Shown: positions 1 through 7,311 of the stretch, piece by piece
Layout: every line of letters starts with the position of its first letter
How positions within the stretch are numbered: position 1 is the stretch's first letter
Source: a virus
Reading direction: 5' to 3' (one strand)
DNA: 22,475 nt
Virus record (IMG/VR): IMGVR_UViG_3300013286_000064
Coordinates: 1-22,475 of that record
Translations under genes and position numbers: made by a program
The notes under the pieces: generated by a model
The model's input: only the letters and a program-made list of their open reading frames with translations
Told to the model about the DNA's origin: nothing
Databases searched by the model: none

Positions 1-108
1 AAACTGTAGTTCTGCACTTTTAGGCAATACTGCATCTAATGTGCCAGGATCATAACAATCTCCAACAATAACTTCTTGTAGTGGATCCCAATTTGTCCAA
101 ATGCTCAT
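1..108 (-). CDS. Amidinotransferase-like protein, N-terminal fragment
   Basis: Only the first 36 codons lie in the window; the gene runs off the left edge. The start is ATG at 108, with an AAGGAAG ribosome site about 7 bases upstream. The N-terminus reads MSIWTNWDPLQEVIVGD. The WDPL-x-E-V-IVG pattern is the opening motif of the glycine/inosamine amidinotransferase family, which moves an amidino group from arginine to an amine acceptor. The catalytic Cys/His/Asp residues of that family would lie outside the window, so activity cannot be judged. It is the last visible member of the minus-strand run of oxygenase genes, and 40 bases separate it from the next gene upstream. Other pentein-fold enzymes share a similar N-terminus, so the exact substrate is unknown. 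Confidence 0.7.
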   Translation of the reverse strand, partial: MSIWTNWDPLQEVIVGDCYDPGTLDAVLPKSAELQF

Positions 109-148
109 ATGTTTAACTTCCTTTTTATATAATCTTGATAATTTTTCA

Positions 149-724
149 TTACTTCTTTATACCTACATTGAATGCCAATGCATATCTGCTTTCATTTGAG
201 TATACAGGAGTAGTACCATGATGCATGTATGATTTAAAAATTATTACTTGCCCTTCTTTGGGTTTTATAATATGCACACGCTCAGATTCTGGGTTAAAAC
301 TTTTATAGTGATCGTGCTGTGCTATGTTATCTAAATCATGCTGAGGACTATTAAAATAGAACATTCCGCCTTGCTGAGACTGTTTGATAAAAATTACTCC
401 AGATACAAATTTTGGAAGATGAGTATGCCCTGGTATATATTCTTTCTGCTGATATTCAGTAACCCAACTATCTTCAAGCACAAGTCCTTTTATATTGGCG
501 GCTTCTGCATACTGATTTACTAATTGTTCTACACGCTTTCGTGTTTCTGGACAATAGTCTAAAATGTTCATGCAAATAAATTTATTGTTGACAAACTCCT
601 CAGCATCAATTACTAACTCGTCAACAGGGTTATTGTTTATATAATCTAATAATTCTGGTTGACAAATGTTCCAGTCAGGAAAATCTGTATCTAAAATTAA
701 ATTAGGAAATATTTGTCTTATCAT
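149..724 (-). CDS. Putative 2OG-Fe(II) oxygenase (PF13759-like)
   Basis: A 191-aa protein resembling the phage 2-oxoglutarate/Fe(II) oxygenase family PF13759/TIGR02466. The core reads H100-T-H102 followed by SGVIFI at 108-113, then GGMFYFNSP at 119-127. The distal part has GQVIIF (158-163) with H168-H169 and R180. In this family the first pair and the distal His bind iron and the late Arg binds 2-oxoglutarate; assigning them to these residues is my inference. The start is ATG at 724, which overlaps the TGA stop of the upstream gene as ATGA and so suggests translational coupling. The substrate is unknown. Length is normal for the family and no defect is visible. Confidence 0.8.
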   Translation of the reverse strand: MIRQIFPNLILDTDFPDWNICQPELLDYINNNPVDELVIDAEEFVNNKFICMNILDYCPETRKRVEQLVNQYAEAANIKGLVLEDSWVTEYQQKEYIPGHTHLPKFVSGVIFIKQSQQGGMFYFNSPQHDLDNIAQHDHYKSFNPESERVHIIKPKEGQVIIFKSYMHHGTTPVYSNESRYALAFNVGIKK

Positions 725-1140
725 TTTTCTATAATCTCTTTTAGGTAATCTTCAGCCCAGTGAGTATAATAGCTGGTCTTCTTCAATTTATCCCTAGCAG
801 ATTGTAGATCATCTCTCCATTGACACAATATAAAGTTACATCGGCCGTTGTTAGTTTGTACACCATTTATAAATGTATCTTTGTCTTTGTGATCGGGCAG
901 AAACACCATCTCTGGATATAGATTATTGTATTCTTTCGCTCTATCTTCTAGTTCTTCAATTGAATAGTGATCTGGTAATTTATATATTATTAGATCGAAT
1001 GCCCAAGGAGGCGGATCTATATCACTTCCGTCAGTGTCAATAATTGATACTTCGCTGTTCTTGGCAAAAGGACAGACAGGTAACCCGCCTAATTCCGGGC
1101 GTGGCTCACTTATATGTTTTACCCAATAATCAATATCCAT
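721..1140 (-). CDS. Conserved-looking 139-aa protein with CPFA motif (DUF1415-like?)
   Basis: A 139-aa soluble protein with no signal peptide or membrane segment. Near the N-terminus it has W6-x-KHISEPRPELGGLPVCPFAK (residues 6-27). The GLPVCPFA part recalls the GL-x-LCPFA motif of DUF1415 proteins, but the rest is not clearly that family. The C-terminal half (CNFILCQWRDDLQ, then a charged helix) has no catalytic motif I know. It overlaps the SDR gene upstream by 11 bases and the PF13759-like oxygenase downstream by 4, so the three are probably co-translated. Function unknown; redox or metal use of the two Cys residues is only a possibility. Confidence 0.6.
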   Translation of the reverse strand: MDIDYWVKHISEPRPELGGLPVCPFAKNSEVSIIDTDGSDIDPPPWAFDLIIYKLPDHYSIEELEDRAKEYNNLYPEMVFLPDHKDKDTFINGVQTNNGRCNFILCQWRDDLQSARDKLKKTSYYTHWAEDYLKEIIEK

Positions 1141-1741
1141 TTAATACCGTGAAACTAGAAATAAAGTTTCTTCCATTTATACTTTGCAATGCAAGATCTA
1201 CAGTCTTAACTAAATCATCTACTGTGATAATACTATTAGTTTTAAGTATTTGCTTGTACAATTCTGCACCGTTCTGATCTGCTGTGTCGTATGGATTATA
1301 AAAATTAGTTTGCACTACTCCAGGCATAACAACAATGCTTTTGCATTTACTGCCACTGTGATTAATTTCCCAGCTGGTCTTATTTATAGTGTACTTTTCC
1401 TCTCCGTATAGGGTCAACCAAGGAAAACTGTTAGGGATATCTGCTAGAGGTTCTGCGGCCATACTGCTGGTATTAATAATAAAATGATTGCTATGCCAAT
1501 GTTGCTGTTGCCATAATTTCATTAGCTCAACTTGTGCGTAATGATGGTAAGCATTATTAATAAACAAATCACAATCTTTAGTGTCCTCTACAATAAGGTC
1601 TTGATTAATTTTATTGCTAATATCAAACCCAGTATCCTTGCTGAAGCCTTTAACATTACAACCTTTATTTGTAAAATAATCAAATAGACCTTTACCTATG
1701 CCGCTGGTATGTCCTGTGATAGCAACTGACTTAAACTCCAT
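1130..1741 (-). CDS. Short-chain dehydrogenase/reductase (SDR)
   Basis: A 203-aa NAD(P)-dependent SDR-family protein. The dinucleotide motif T9-G-H-T-S-G-I-G16 follows the first strand. N62-N63-A64 matches the NNAG structural motif. The catalytic Ser is S92 or S93 in INTSSMAAE. Two overlapping YxxxK motifs follow, Y112-K116 and Y117-K121, so the catalytic Tyr/Lys pair is ambiguous. PG at about 140 follows as in classical SDRs. It is shorter than the usual 250 aa, lacking part of the C-terminal substrate loop. The start is ATG at 1741 with GGAG 6 bases upstream, inside the end of the preceding gene (11-base overlap). Likely oxidises or reduces an alcohol/ketone on the substrate that the neighbouring oxygenases act on (inference). 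Confidence 0.85.
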   Translation of the reverse strand: MEFKSVAITGHTSGIGKGLFDYFTNKGCNVKGFSKDTGFDISNKINQDLIVEDTKDCDLFINNAYHHYAQVELMKLWQQQHWHSNHFIINTSSMAAEPLADIPNSFPWLTLYGEEKYTINKTSWEINHSGSKCKSIVVMPGVVQTNFYNPYDTADQNGAELYKQILKTNSIITVDDLVKTVDLALQSINGRNFISSFTVLNGY

Positions 1742-3062
1742 TCCAGTCTCCGTTCATATGCCAAGTTGGACGTTTAATATCATCAGATATATTTCCTGTC
1801 ATTATTAAAGTAGCATCAGGTACATGTTTCTTTAGCTTGTCTAGTAACAATCGTTCGTTGTATATCCTGTGCTTCAATGGAACAAATGGGGCGACTGGGT
1901 CATAATTAAAAATATGACTAAGGTGTATGATTGTACTAGGTACATTGTCTACCCATGTACTCACAGGCAATAGTGTGTTAAGCACAAGATCCTGGTGATG
2001 AAATTCAAATTTAACTTTGCTGATCATATCAGTCCACATACGAGCATTTACGGTTTGTTCGCTACCGGTCATAGTGATCATATGATCACCGCCCGAGCTT
2101 AGAAACTCCTTACGACTATTCACATAGTCTTGAACAAACTCTATATAGTTTTGTTTTCCATCCCAATCTAGGGTTATTCGAAACATGCACTCAAGAGCAA
2201 ACAAATTATAGTCAACAAATTTAACTGTAGTATTTTCATCGTATCCGTAGTACAGCAAGTACTCATACCATTGTAAACCGCTGGCTTGTATAACCAATTG
2301 CTTCACAGGTCCTTTGAAGTCTACAGCAACAAACTGTTCTGTGTTGTAGGGGTAAAACAATGCTTGGCCTGCTACACTATACTTTCCGTATAGATACGAG
2401 CTCTTAGGAATAAAAGCCGGCTCATAGTTAGGATAGTAGTAGATCTTGTTGTTTCTAAATTGTTCCGGAAACACTTCCACAAGTTCGCCTGCGGCTAACG
2501 CTACACTGATAATGTTCCAACCGTGCCATTTGTGCTTGTACTCTTTTAACCTATGACCAGGCTTGACCCACACAGGGGTGTAGTCATCATGCACATTGTC
2601 CACACTACGCATTGGTTCTATTTGAAAATGTGGTGAGTAGTAGGCAAACTCTCCCACTACGGGAGAATCTAACTCTGTATACTTGTTAAGATTGATAATG
2701 TAGCATTGGTCGTGTAGTTCGTAGTAACCGTCATCTCTGTCTGGGATATGTCCCATCAAGAAAAACTTATAACCGCCATATACTAACTTTTCAACTTCGT
2801 TAAAGAACTCATCACCGTTGACAAACTCTGTGCCTGTGCTTAGTACTACTGCGTGTGTATAATCTTTAGCGGCTTCTTGAAGCATTAGATCTTCGTCTAG
2901 GCCTTGTATAACATTGAATCCGCTATCAATAATTTTACCTAGGACAAAGTCGCTGAGGTTTTTCATTAGTTCAGCAGTCCAAGCAGTTTGGCAGGAATGA
3001 ATCCTATCTAGGAAGATAAAGACAATGTCGTCAGATCCCGCAGGTGTGGTAAATTTAAGCAT
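1731..3062 (-). CDS. Large unrecognised protein (443 aa), possibly two domains
   Basis: I do not recognise this gene by name. The N-terminal half (to about residue 150) looks like an alpha/beta domain, with VVLSTGTEF near residue 73-81 and FLMGHIPDRDDGYYELHDQ near 100-118. The middle has VIQASGLQWYEYLLYYGY followed by VKFVDYN (about 260-290), which loosely recalls a Rossmann-type methyltransferase core. This is too weak to assign. No signal peptide or membrane segment is seen. The start is ATG at 3062. No good Shine-Dalgarno precedes it, but a possible promoter does (TTGCGA, 16 bases, TATAAT on the minus strand at about 3069-3096). It overlaps its neighbours by 8 and 11 bases and lies between oxygenases and an SDR, so a role in the same pathway is likely. 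Confidence 0.6.
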   Translation of the reverse strand: MLKFTTPAGSDDIVFIFLDRIHSCQTAWTAELMKNLSDFVLGKIIDSGFNVIQGLDEDLMLQEAAKDYTHAVVLSTGTEFVNGDEFFNEVEKLVYGGYKFFLMGHIPDRDDGYYELHDQCYIINLNKYTELDSPVVGEFAYYSPHFQIEPMRSVDNVHDDYTPVWVKPGHRLKEYKHKWHGWNIISVALAAGELVEVFPEQFRNNKIYYYPNYEPAFIPKSSYLYGKYSVAGQALFYPYNTEQFVAVDFKGPVKQLVIQASGLQWYEYLLYYGYDENTTVKFVDYNLFALECMFRITLDWDGKQNYIEFVQDYVNSRKEFLSSGGDHMITMTGSEQTVNARMWTDMISKVKFEFHHQDLVLNTLLPVSTWVDNVPSTIIHLSHIFNYDPVAPFVPLKHRIYNERLLLDKLKKHVPDATLIMTGNISDDIKRPTWHMNGDWNGV

Positions 3063-3699
3063 ACTGTTTATTATAACATCTTACGAGCATTTCGCAAAAC
3101 TCTTTCTTTCTATTACCTAAAATGATATTAGCAATCATATGTACTCTAGGTTTGGCGCTTCTATTAAAAACAGCATGATCTTTGCTTATGTTTAACATAA
3201 ACATTCTACCTTCACGCCACGGAACACGCTTATCTTCAATTTCCATGTCGCAAAACATAGGATGGATAATTGCAAGATTAATTGGCAATATAGAATCTAA
3301 AGGATCAATGCCATCGGGTAGTTGTCCATCATTGTGCCAATCTATATGCCCGCCCGGAGCAAGACGCATGAAGCGTATTCTAGTATATCGCTCTGCAGGA
3401 AATTGGTGTTTCCAAAAGTCTGTAATTACTGGACATCTATATGATAATTCTGTATATTGATATGGTGCATGATATTCATCGTGTCCGTAGTTGTCTGCTG
3501 TGTGTGTTCTGTCTATACCTAACCCGTGTAGACAACAGCTTGCCCATCCATCACTGGAGCTATCCCTATATTCTTGATAGAACGGTTCTGCTTCTAACGC
3601 CTGTTGCTTCCAAACATCAACATTGAACGGAATGTCTAATTCAAGCCAAGGAATAGATGTGTTCTTTAGTATTGTACGGGCTTGATTTACGATATCCAT
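3055..3699 (-). CDS. Aspartyl/asparaginyl beta-hydroxylase-like 2OG-Fe(II) oxygenase
   Basis: A 214-aa protein with the core of the aspartyl/asparaginyl beta-hydroxylase fold (PF05118-like). RIRFMRLAPGG (107-117) is followed by H118 and W121-H122-N-D124. It then has WREGRMFMLN (161-170), with DHAVFN at 174-179 and R185-V-H187. By family pattern, H122 (with D124) and H175 bind Fe(II) and R185 binds the 2-oxoglutarate carboxylate; this is inferred. The start is ATG at 3699, with GAGG about 11 bases upstream. It overlaps the next oxygenase upstream by 13 bases and the unknown 443-aa gene by 8. The substrate could be a protein side chain or a small molecule. Confidence 0.8.
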   Translation of the reverse strand: MDIVNQARTILKNTSIPWLELDIPFNVDVWKQQALEAEPFYQEYRDSSSDGWASCCLHGLGIDRTHTADNYGHDEYHAPYQYTELSYRCPVITDFWKHQFPAERYTRIRFMRLAPGGHIDWHNDGQLPDGIDPLDSILPINLAIIHPMFCDMEIEDKRVPWREGRMFMLNISKDHAVFNRSAKPRVHMIANIILGNRKKEFCEMLVRCYNKQYA

Positions 3700-4244
3700 T
3701 TTTTAAATACCTCTAATGCTTGTTCCATAGTAAGACCATCTTCTGGTTTAGATTCTAAACTAATATCACAACTCACACACCATCTAGGACCTTGAGTATG
3801 GTTTGTAATGTTGTGCGGCACACCTGTTTGCACAATGCTAGGAAATTTAATACTATGAGAGTAAACATGAGTTACCTGTTGTGGCTTATAAAGAGTATAC
3901 GGAGTTCCTGCTTGTGTTTCTACTTGTTCAGTTATATCAATGTTATCATTAAGTTTATACCAATGCATTAGACTGCCAGCGCCGCCAAATATAAAATTAA
4001 TACATGCACGATCACCTATTGCATATCCATCTATATGTATACCACATTGATCTCCGGGTGGAGTATAGAAAATCAACGGCGGGTATGTCATTACTAAATT
4101 ATGATTAGATAGCCACTGTGTAAATTCGTTAGAAACATTTTTAGGATCAGCAAACCATATTTCAGGTTCTACGATTGTTTGATTCAATATAGAATAGTCT
4201 GTAAGAGGACCAAAAGGAACTGTTAGATCAACAGCATAGATCAT
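3687..4244 (-). CDS. Cupin-type 2OG-Fe(II) oxygenase-like protein
   Basis: A 185-aa protein with a readable facial triad: PPGDQCGIHID puts H70 and D72 in an HxD motif after a Pro-Gly turn. ACINFIFGGAGS (80-91) is the following strand pair, and QTGVPHNITN gives a distal H144. R154 in GPRWCVS is the likely 2OG-binding Arg. The order and spacing (HxD, about 72 residues, H, 10 residues, R) fit double-stranded beta-helix dioxygenases. The assignment is by motif only and no exact family is recognised. The start is ATG at 4244, overlapping the upstream stop as ATGA. Confidence 0.72.
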   Translation of the reverse strand: MIYAVDLTVPFGPLTDYSILNQTIVEPEIWFADPKNVSNEFTQWLSNHNLVMTYPPLIFYTPPGDQCGIHIDGYAIGDRACINFIFGGAGSLMHWYKLNDNIDITEQVETQAGTPYTLYKPQQVTHVYSHSIKFPSIVQTGVPHNITNHTQGPRWCVSCDISLESKPEDGLTMEQALEVFKKWIS

Positions 4245-4774
4245 TTTGCATAGCCCAAAAAGTTAAACAAGAACTTTGGCTCTAATCCCATATTCATTCC
4301 GCCATGCCACTGTTGCCAATCGTCCCATTCAAATACATCGCCCTGTTCTCTATCGTAGCAAACTTCGCCTTCTAACAGAAATACCTGACCAAACGATGGT
4401 TTGTTGATATGGCAAGTAAAGCGTTTGATTATTCCTTTTTCTAACATCTCTGTTTCGTTGTCAGTAATATCGTAATGCCAGGGTACAACGAATCCCGGAC
4501 GAACGCTTGTGATCCAGCAGCCAATAGTAACCACGTTAGCAAACGTAGCAAATTTATCAATGATATCCTGTGGGCAATCATAATCAAACCAACCAACTGC
4601 TTTATTATCTTCGTAGCCTGCACGTTGCCATAGTTTACGCAATGCCGCAACCTTAGGGTTATGATGTATATCATCAGTCTGATCGTTGCCCCTAAAGCGA
4701 CCTTCTTGTGTACTAAGTTGTTCAATTAATGCAGGCCAATTGATCAAGCTAGATGAGTTTCCTATAAATTTCAT
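4241..4774 (-). CDS. 2OG-Fe(II) oxygenase-like protein, tandem copy A
   Basis: A 177-aa protein that is clearly paralogous to the gene just upstream (4771-5313). Both begin with a short N-terminal Ile-Gly segment and then LWQ-x-AGY near residue 50. Both carry S-x-RPG followed by H-x-D (here H100-Y-D102), RFT-x-H (118-122), a beta pair ending in VF, and W-x-x-WHGG with H157. The C-terminus is LFNFLGYAK. H100, D102 and H157 are the presumed iron ligands. The pattern resembles aspartyl/asparaginyl hydroxylase-like phage proteins, but no named family is certain. ATGA overlaps join it to the neighbours on both sides, which suggests coupled translation. Confidence 0.75.
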   Translation of the reverse strand: MKFIGNSSSLINWPALIEQLSTQEGRFRGNDQTDDIHHNPKVAALRKLWQRAGYEDNKAVGWFDYDCPQDIIDKFATFANVVTIGCWITSVRPGFVVPWHYDITDNETEMLEKGIIKRFTCHINKPSFGQVFLLEGEVCYDREQGDVFEWDDWQQWHGGMNMGLEPKFLFNFLGYAK

Positions 4775-5313
4775 ATCTTAACTCCTATGAAGTTAAACAG
4801 CCATTTCTTCTTAAAGCCACAGTTGCCGCCTGCATGCCAAGCTCTATGATTAGACCACTGATGTGTATATCCAGATTCTTGATTTGAAAACACTTGATTG
4901 TCAACAATAAACACATGCCCTGGTTCTGATATTCCCATGTGAGTAGTAAATCTAGTAAGCTCGCCTAGCTTAAGATGTTCTTCTTCAGCGTCATCAATAT
5001 CCCAATGGTACGGCGCATATCGTCCCGGACGTATAGAACTAACCCATGCACGTATGCATTTGTATCCTAGCCAACTACTATAATCTTCTATGATCTTAGC
5101 ATCAAAATGTTTTCCTGGATAGTAATTGATCCATTCTACTGTACCTGCTTTATCGTATCCGGCATGTTGCCATAACTGTATGATCTCATCAAATCTACCA
5201 TCTGTGTTTTGATAAAAATCAACACCATAAGTTCTAACATCGCCCTGTTTCAGGTCTAGTGTCTGTATAAGTTCATACCAGTTAATATTAGATCTGCCTA
5301 TCAATTTAGTCAT
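4771..5313 (-). CDS. 2OG-Fe(II) oxygenase-like protein, tandem copy B
   Basis: A 180-aa paralogue of the gene at 4241-4774. Shared landmarks are LWQHAGYD (47-54), VSSIRPGRYAPYH (91-103), the HxD motif H103-W-D105, RFTTH (121-125), the strand GHVFIVDN (132-139) and W159-H160-A-G-G, ending LFNFIG. H103, D105 and H160 probably bind iron. The two copies are similar in motif order and length but clearly diverged in sequence, so they probably act on different positions or substrates (inference). The start is ATG at 5313 and overlaps the preceding gene by 8 bases. The TGA stop overlaps the next start. Confidence 0.75.
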   Translation of the reverse strand: MTKLIGRSNINWYELIQTLDLKQGDVRTYGVDFYQNTDGRFDEIIQLWQHAGYDKAGTVEWINYYPGKHFDAKIIEDYSSWLGYKCIRAWVSSIRPGRYAPYHWDIDDAEEEHLKLGELTRFTTHMGISEPGHVFIVDNQVFSNQESGYTHQWSNHRAWHAGGNCGFKKKWLFNFIGVKI

Positions 5314-6016
5314 CTATTGCAAAGCCTTCTGGTAGTTTGCCACGCAACGAATCAATTGCATCTGGTTTTAATTTAAGAGAAAAGCCATTATTAGTTACAG
5401 TAAACTTAGACATCATACGTAATTTATCAAGTGCATTTAACACAGGACTTAGTACAGCATCAAACCTGTAACGAGATTCTTCTTTGTCGTCTAATGTCGA
5501 TCTAACTGAGACGGGTATAAAGGTGCCGTCGTCTCCATCCTTTAATAACATTCTTACTACTAATTGTGCTCGTACTCCCCTGCCAAAGTTAGCGGCAGTA
5601 TGTTTATTCCTTGCCTGCATAAGATACCAATGTCCATCTTTTACTAAATCATGTAATTCGTTCTTTTCTAAATCAATAATATAGCTGTCAGTTCCTGATA
5701 TGTTAAGATGATACCTGTCATCTATATCAGCGTGTGACTGGTAGCATTTACCCTCATCTAACAAAATAATACGTGCTTCGCCGTGCGGTACAGTCAAGGA
5801 CTTCAGTATGTGATACCATATGGTATTTTTGTATTCTTCCTTAATAGTCCAAGGATCGTAAAAGAAATCGCCAGTAGGTTCATTAATGGCCAAACGGAAC
5901 TCGTCAGATGGTAAATTGTTTTTAGCAATCTGTATACTTTCTATATCAACTGAGAAGTTAGTTTTGGCGAGCATGATATATTTAACACCATTAAATGCAC
6001 ACATAAATATTTCCAT
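5306..6016 (-). CDS. 2OG-Fe(II) oxygenase-like protein (aspartyl hydroxylase-like)
   Basis: A 236-aa protein and the first gene of the left minus-strand run. ARIILLDEGKCYQSH leads to the HxD motif H95-A-D97, followed by RYHLNISG. The distal region GHWYLMQARNKHTAANF contains H139, and R149 in GVRAQLVVR is the likely 2OG-binding Arg. This order matches the aspartyl/asparaginyl hydroxylase fold. A C-terminal extension of about 75 residues, KFTVTNNGFSLKLKP onward, has no recognised motif. Start choice is open. ATG 6016 has no clear ribosome site; in-frame ATG codons follow at residues 5 and 15, and the residue-5 codon has GGA about 7 bases upstream. Expressed from the divergent region at 6017-6057. 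Confidence 0.72.
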   Translation of the reverse strand: MEIFMCAFNGVKYIMLAKTNFSVDIESIQIAKNNLPSDEFRLAINEPTGDFFYDPWTIKEEYKNTIWYHILKSLTVPHGEARIILLDEGKCYQSHADIDDRYHLNISGTDSYIIDLEKNELHDLVKDGHWYLMQARNKHTAANFGRGVRAQLVVRMLLKDGDDGTFIPVSVRSTLDDKEESRYRFDAVLSPVLNALDKLRMMSKFTVTNNGFSLKLKPDAIDSLRGKLPEGFAIDD

Positions 6017-6057
6017 GAAACTGGATTATAATCCACTTTATTATATAGAGTTAACAC
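6017..6057. promoter_or_regulatory. Divergent AT-rich regulatory region with 14-bp palindrome
   Basis: This is the only space between the left minus-strand run and the plus-strand radical SAM unit. It holds the perfect palindrome TGGATTATAATCCA at 6022-6035. TATAAT occurs on the plus strand at 6027-6032 and on the minus strand at 6045-6040, so -10 elements for both directions can be drawn. No convincing -35 box accompanies either. A near-match to the T4-type late promoter (CATAAATA, consensus TATAAATA) lies at 6002-6009 on the plus strand. Promoter use is inferred from the divergent layout. Confidence 0.45.
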
Positions 6058-7311
6058 ATGCCACATAAATCAACAACGTTCTGCATGCATCCGTTTACAG
6101 GATTGGCAAGCCGCGAAGACGGAGCAGTTAAAGTGTGTTGCCGTAGCCGCCCTATTGGCAATATACAAGAAGAAACTATAGAACAAATTTGGAATAACGA
6201 TACAATGCAACGTATCCGATATCAAGTACTAAACAGCGAGCGTCCTCCAGAATGTGCGCCCTGCTTTAACCTAGAAGACCAGGGAGTAGAAAGTCTGCGT
6301 CAAAGACACATCAAAGGTGAGATACCTGAAGCACGGATTAATTTGTATCCTAATACACCTTTACAAGAAATAATGCCGTTTGAATTTCCTACTATGGAAA
6401 TTAAACTCAATAATCTTTGTAATCTTAAATGCCGTATGTGCAATCCCACAGACAGCACAAGCTGGAATGATTGGAGTGAGGTTGAGGAATTTTATGACAA
6501 AGAAAAGAACTATATTGCAGGCAATGTTCGCAAACTCAATTTAGTTAGAAAACCATACTTGGACAAGTTTGAGGATAATCCTAATTGGTGGGATAGCTTT
6601 AAAAAACTATTACCTTACTTCCGCCGCGTAGAGTTTGCTGGCGGTGAGCCCTTAATGGATCCACAACACTTTCAAATACTAGATATGTTAAAGCCTTACG
6701 GGCAACAAATAGAAATCAAATATGCTACTAATGGCACAACATTAGGAATTACAAAAGGAAGAACTATACATGAATATTGGCCACATTTTAGATCAGTTGC
6801 CGTTAATGTCAGCATTGATGGCATTGGTGATGTTTACGAGTACATACGTGGTAACGCTAACTTCTCTGAGGTTGTGGAGAATGTTAAAACAATACAGGCG
6901 ATCCCAAACGTCAGCAGAGTTGTTGGAGCCGTTGCTGTCCAAGTAAGCAATGTACTAATATTAGATAAGATGATAGAATATTTCCTAGATGATCTAGGCA
7001 TTGTGTTTTATACCAATATGGTTAATTACCCTAACGTGCTATCTATACAAGTGCTACCTAACGAATTAAAGTCCATTGCGATTAAACGGCTCATTGCTGT
7101 CAAATTGCGTGTTCCGGAATTTAAACACGTTAAAGCCAACCCTATTTTATTAGACATTACCAACAAGCAGATCGACGGAGTGATTAACTTTATTACTTCA
7201 AAAAATACCACACATCTATGGAGCGAGTGTGTAGAGTTTAATCGTAGGTTAGATATAACTCGTAATCAAAGTTTTACAGATGTAACTCCAGAGTTTATAG
7301 ATTATAAATGA
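6058..7311 (+). CDS. Radical SAM protein with N-terminal Cys cluster (twitch-type)
   Basis: A 417-aa radical SAM enzyme. The radical SAM [4Fe-4S] motif is C121-N-L-K-C125-R-M-C128, and the SAM-contacting motif is AGGEP at 194-198. Unlike classical SPASM enzymes, the extra cluster ligands sit in front: C9 (FCMHPF), C27-C28 (VKVCC) and C66-A-P-C69, enough for an auxiliary [4Fe-4S] cluster. Proteins of this layout are usually called twitch-domain radical SAM proteins. The C-terminus R-N-Q-S-F-T-D-V-T-P-E-F matches a tail shared with the radical SAM genes at 9033 and 15771. The start is ATG at 6058 with GAG 7 bases upstream, and the stop overlaps the next start as ATGA. The substrate is unknown. 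Confidence 0.88.
   Translation: MPHKSTTFCMHPFTGLASREDGAVKVCCRSRPIGNIQEETIEQIWNNDTMQRIRYQVLNSERPPECAPCFNLEDQGVESLRQRHIKGEIPEARINLYPNTPLQEIMPFEFPTMEIKLNNLCNLKCRMCNPTDSTSWNDWSEVEEFYDKEKNYIAGNVRKLNLVRKPYLDKFEDNPNWWDSFKKLLPYFRRVEFAGGEPLMDPQHFQILDMLKPYGQQIEIKYATNGTTLGITKGRTIHEYWPHFRSVAVNVSIDGIGDVYEYIRGNANFSEVVENVKTIQAIPNVSRVVGAVAVQVSNVLILDKMIEYFLDDLGIVFYTNMVNYPNVLSIQVLPNELKSIAIKRLIAVKLRVPEFKHVKANPILLDITNKQIDGVINFITSKNTTHLWSECVEFNRRLDITRNQSFTDVTPEFIDYK

Noticed and set aside
338-523. Plus-strand open frame inside the first oxygenase gene
   Set aside because: Shadow of a well-supported minus-strand gene; no ribosome site and no sensible protein.
1381-1388. Exact T4-type late promoter string TATAAATA on the minus strand
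   Set aside because: It lies in the middle of the SDR coding region and a single 8-base match is expected by chance in AT-rich DNA; no other exact match at a gene start was found to support its use.
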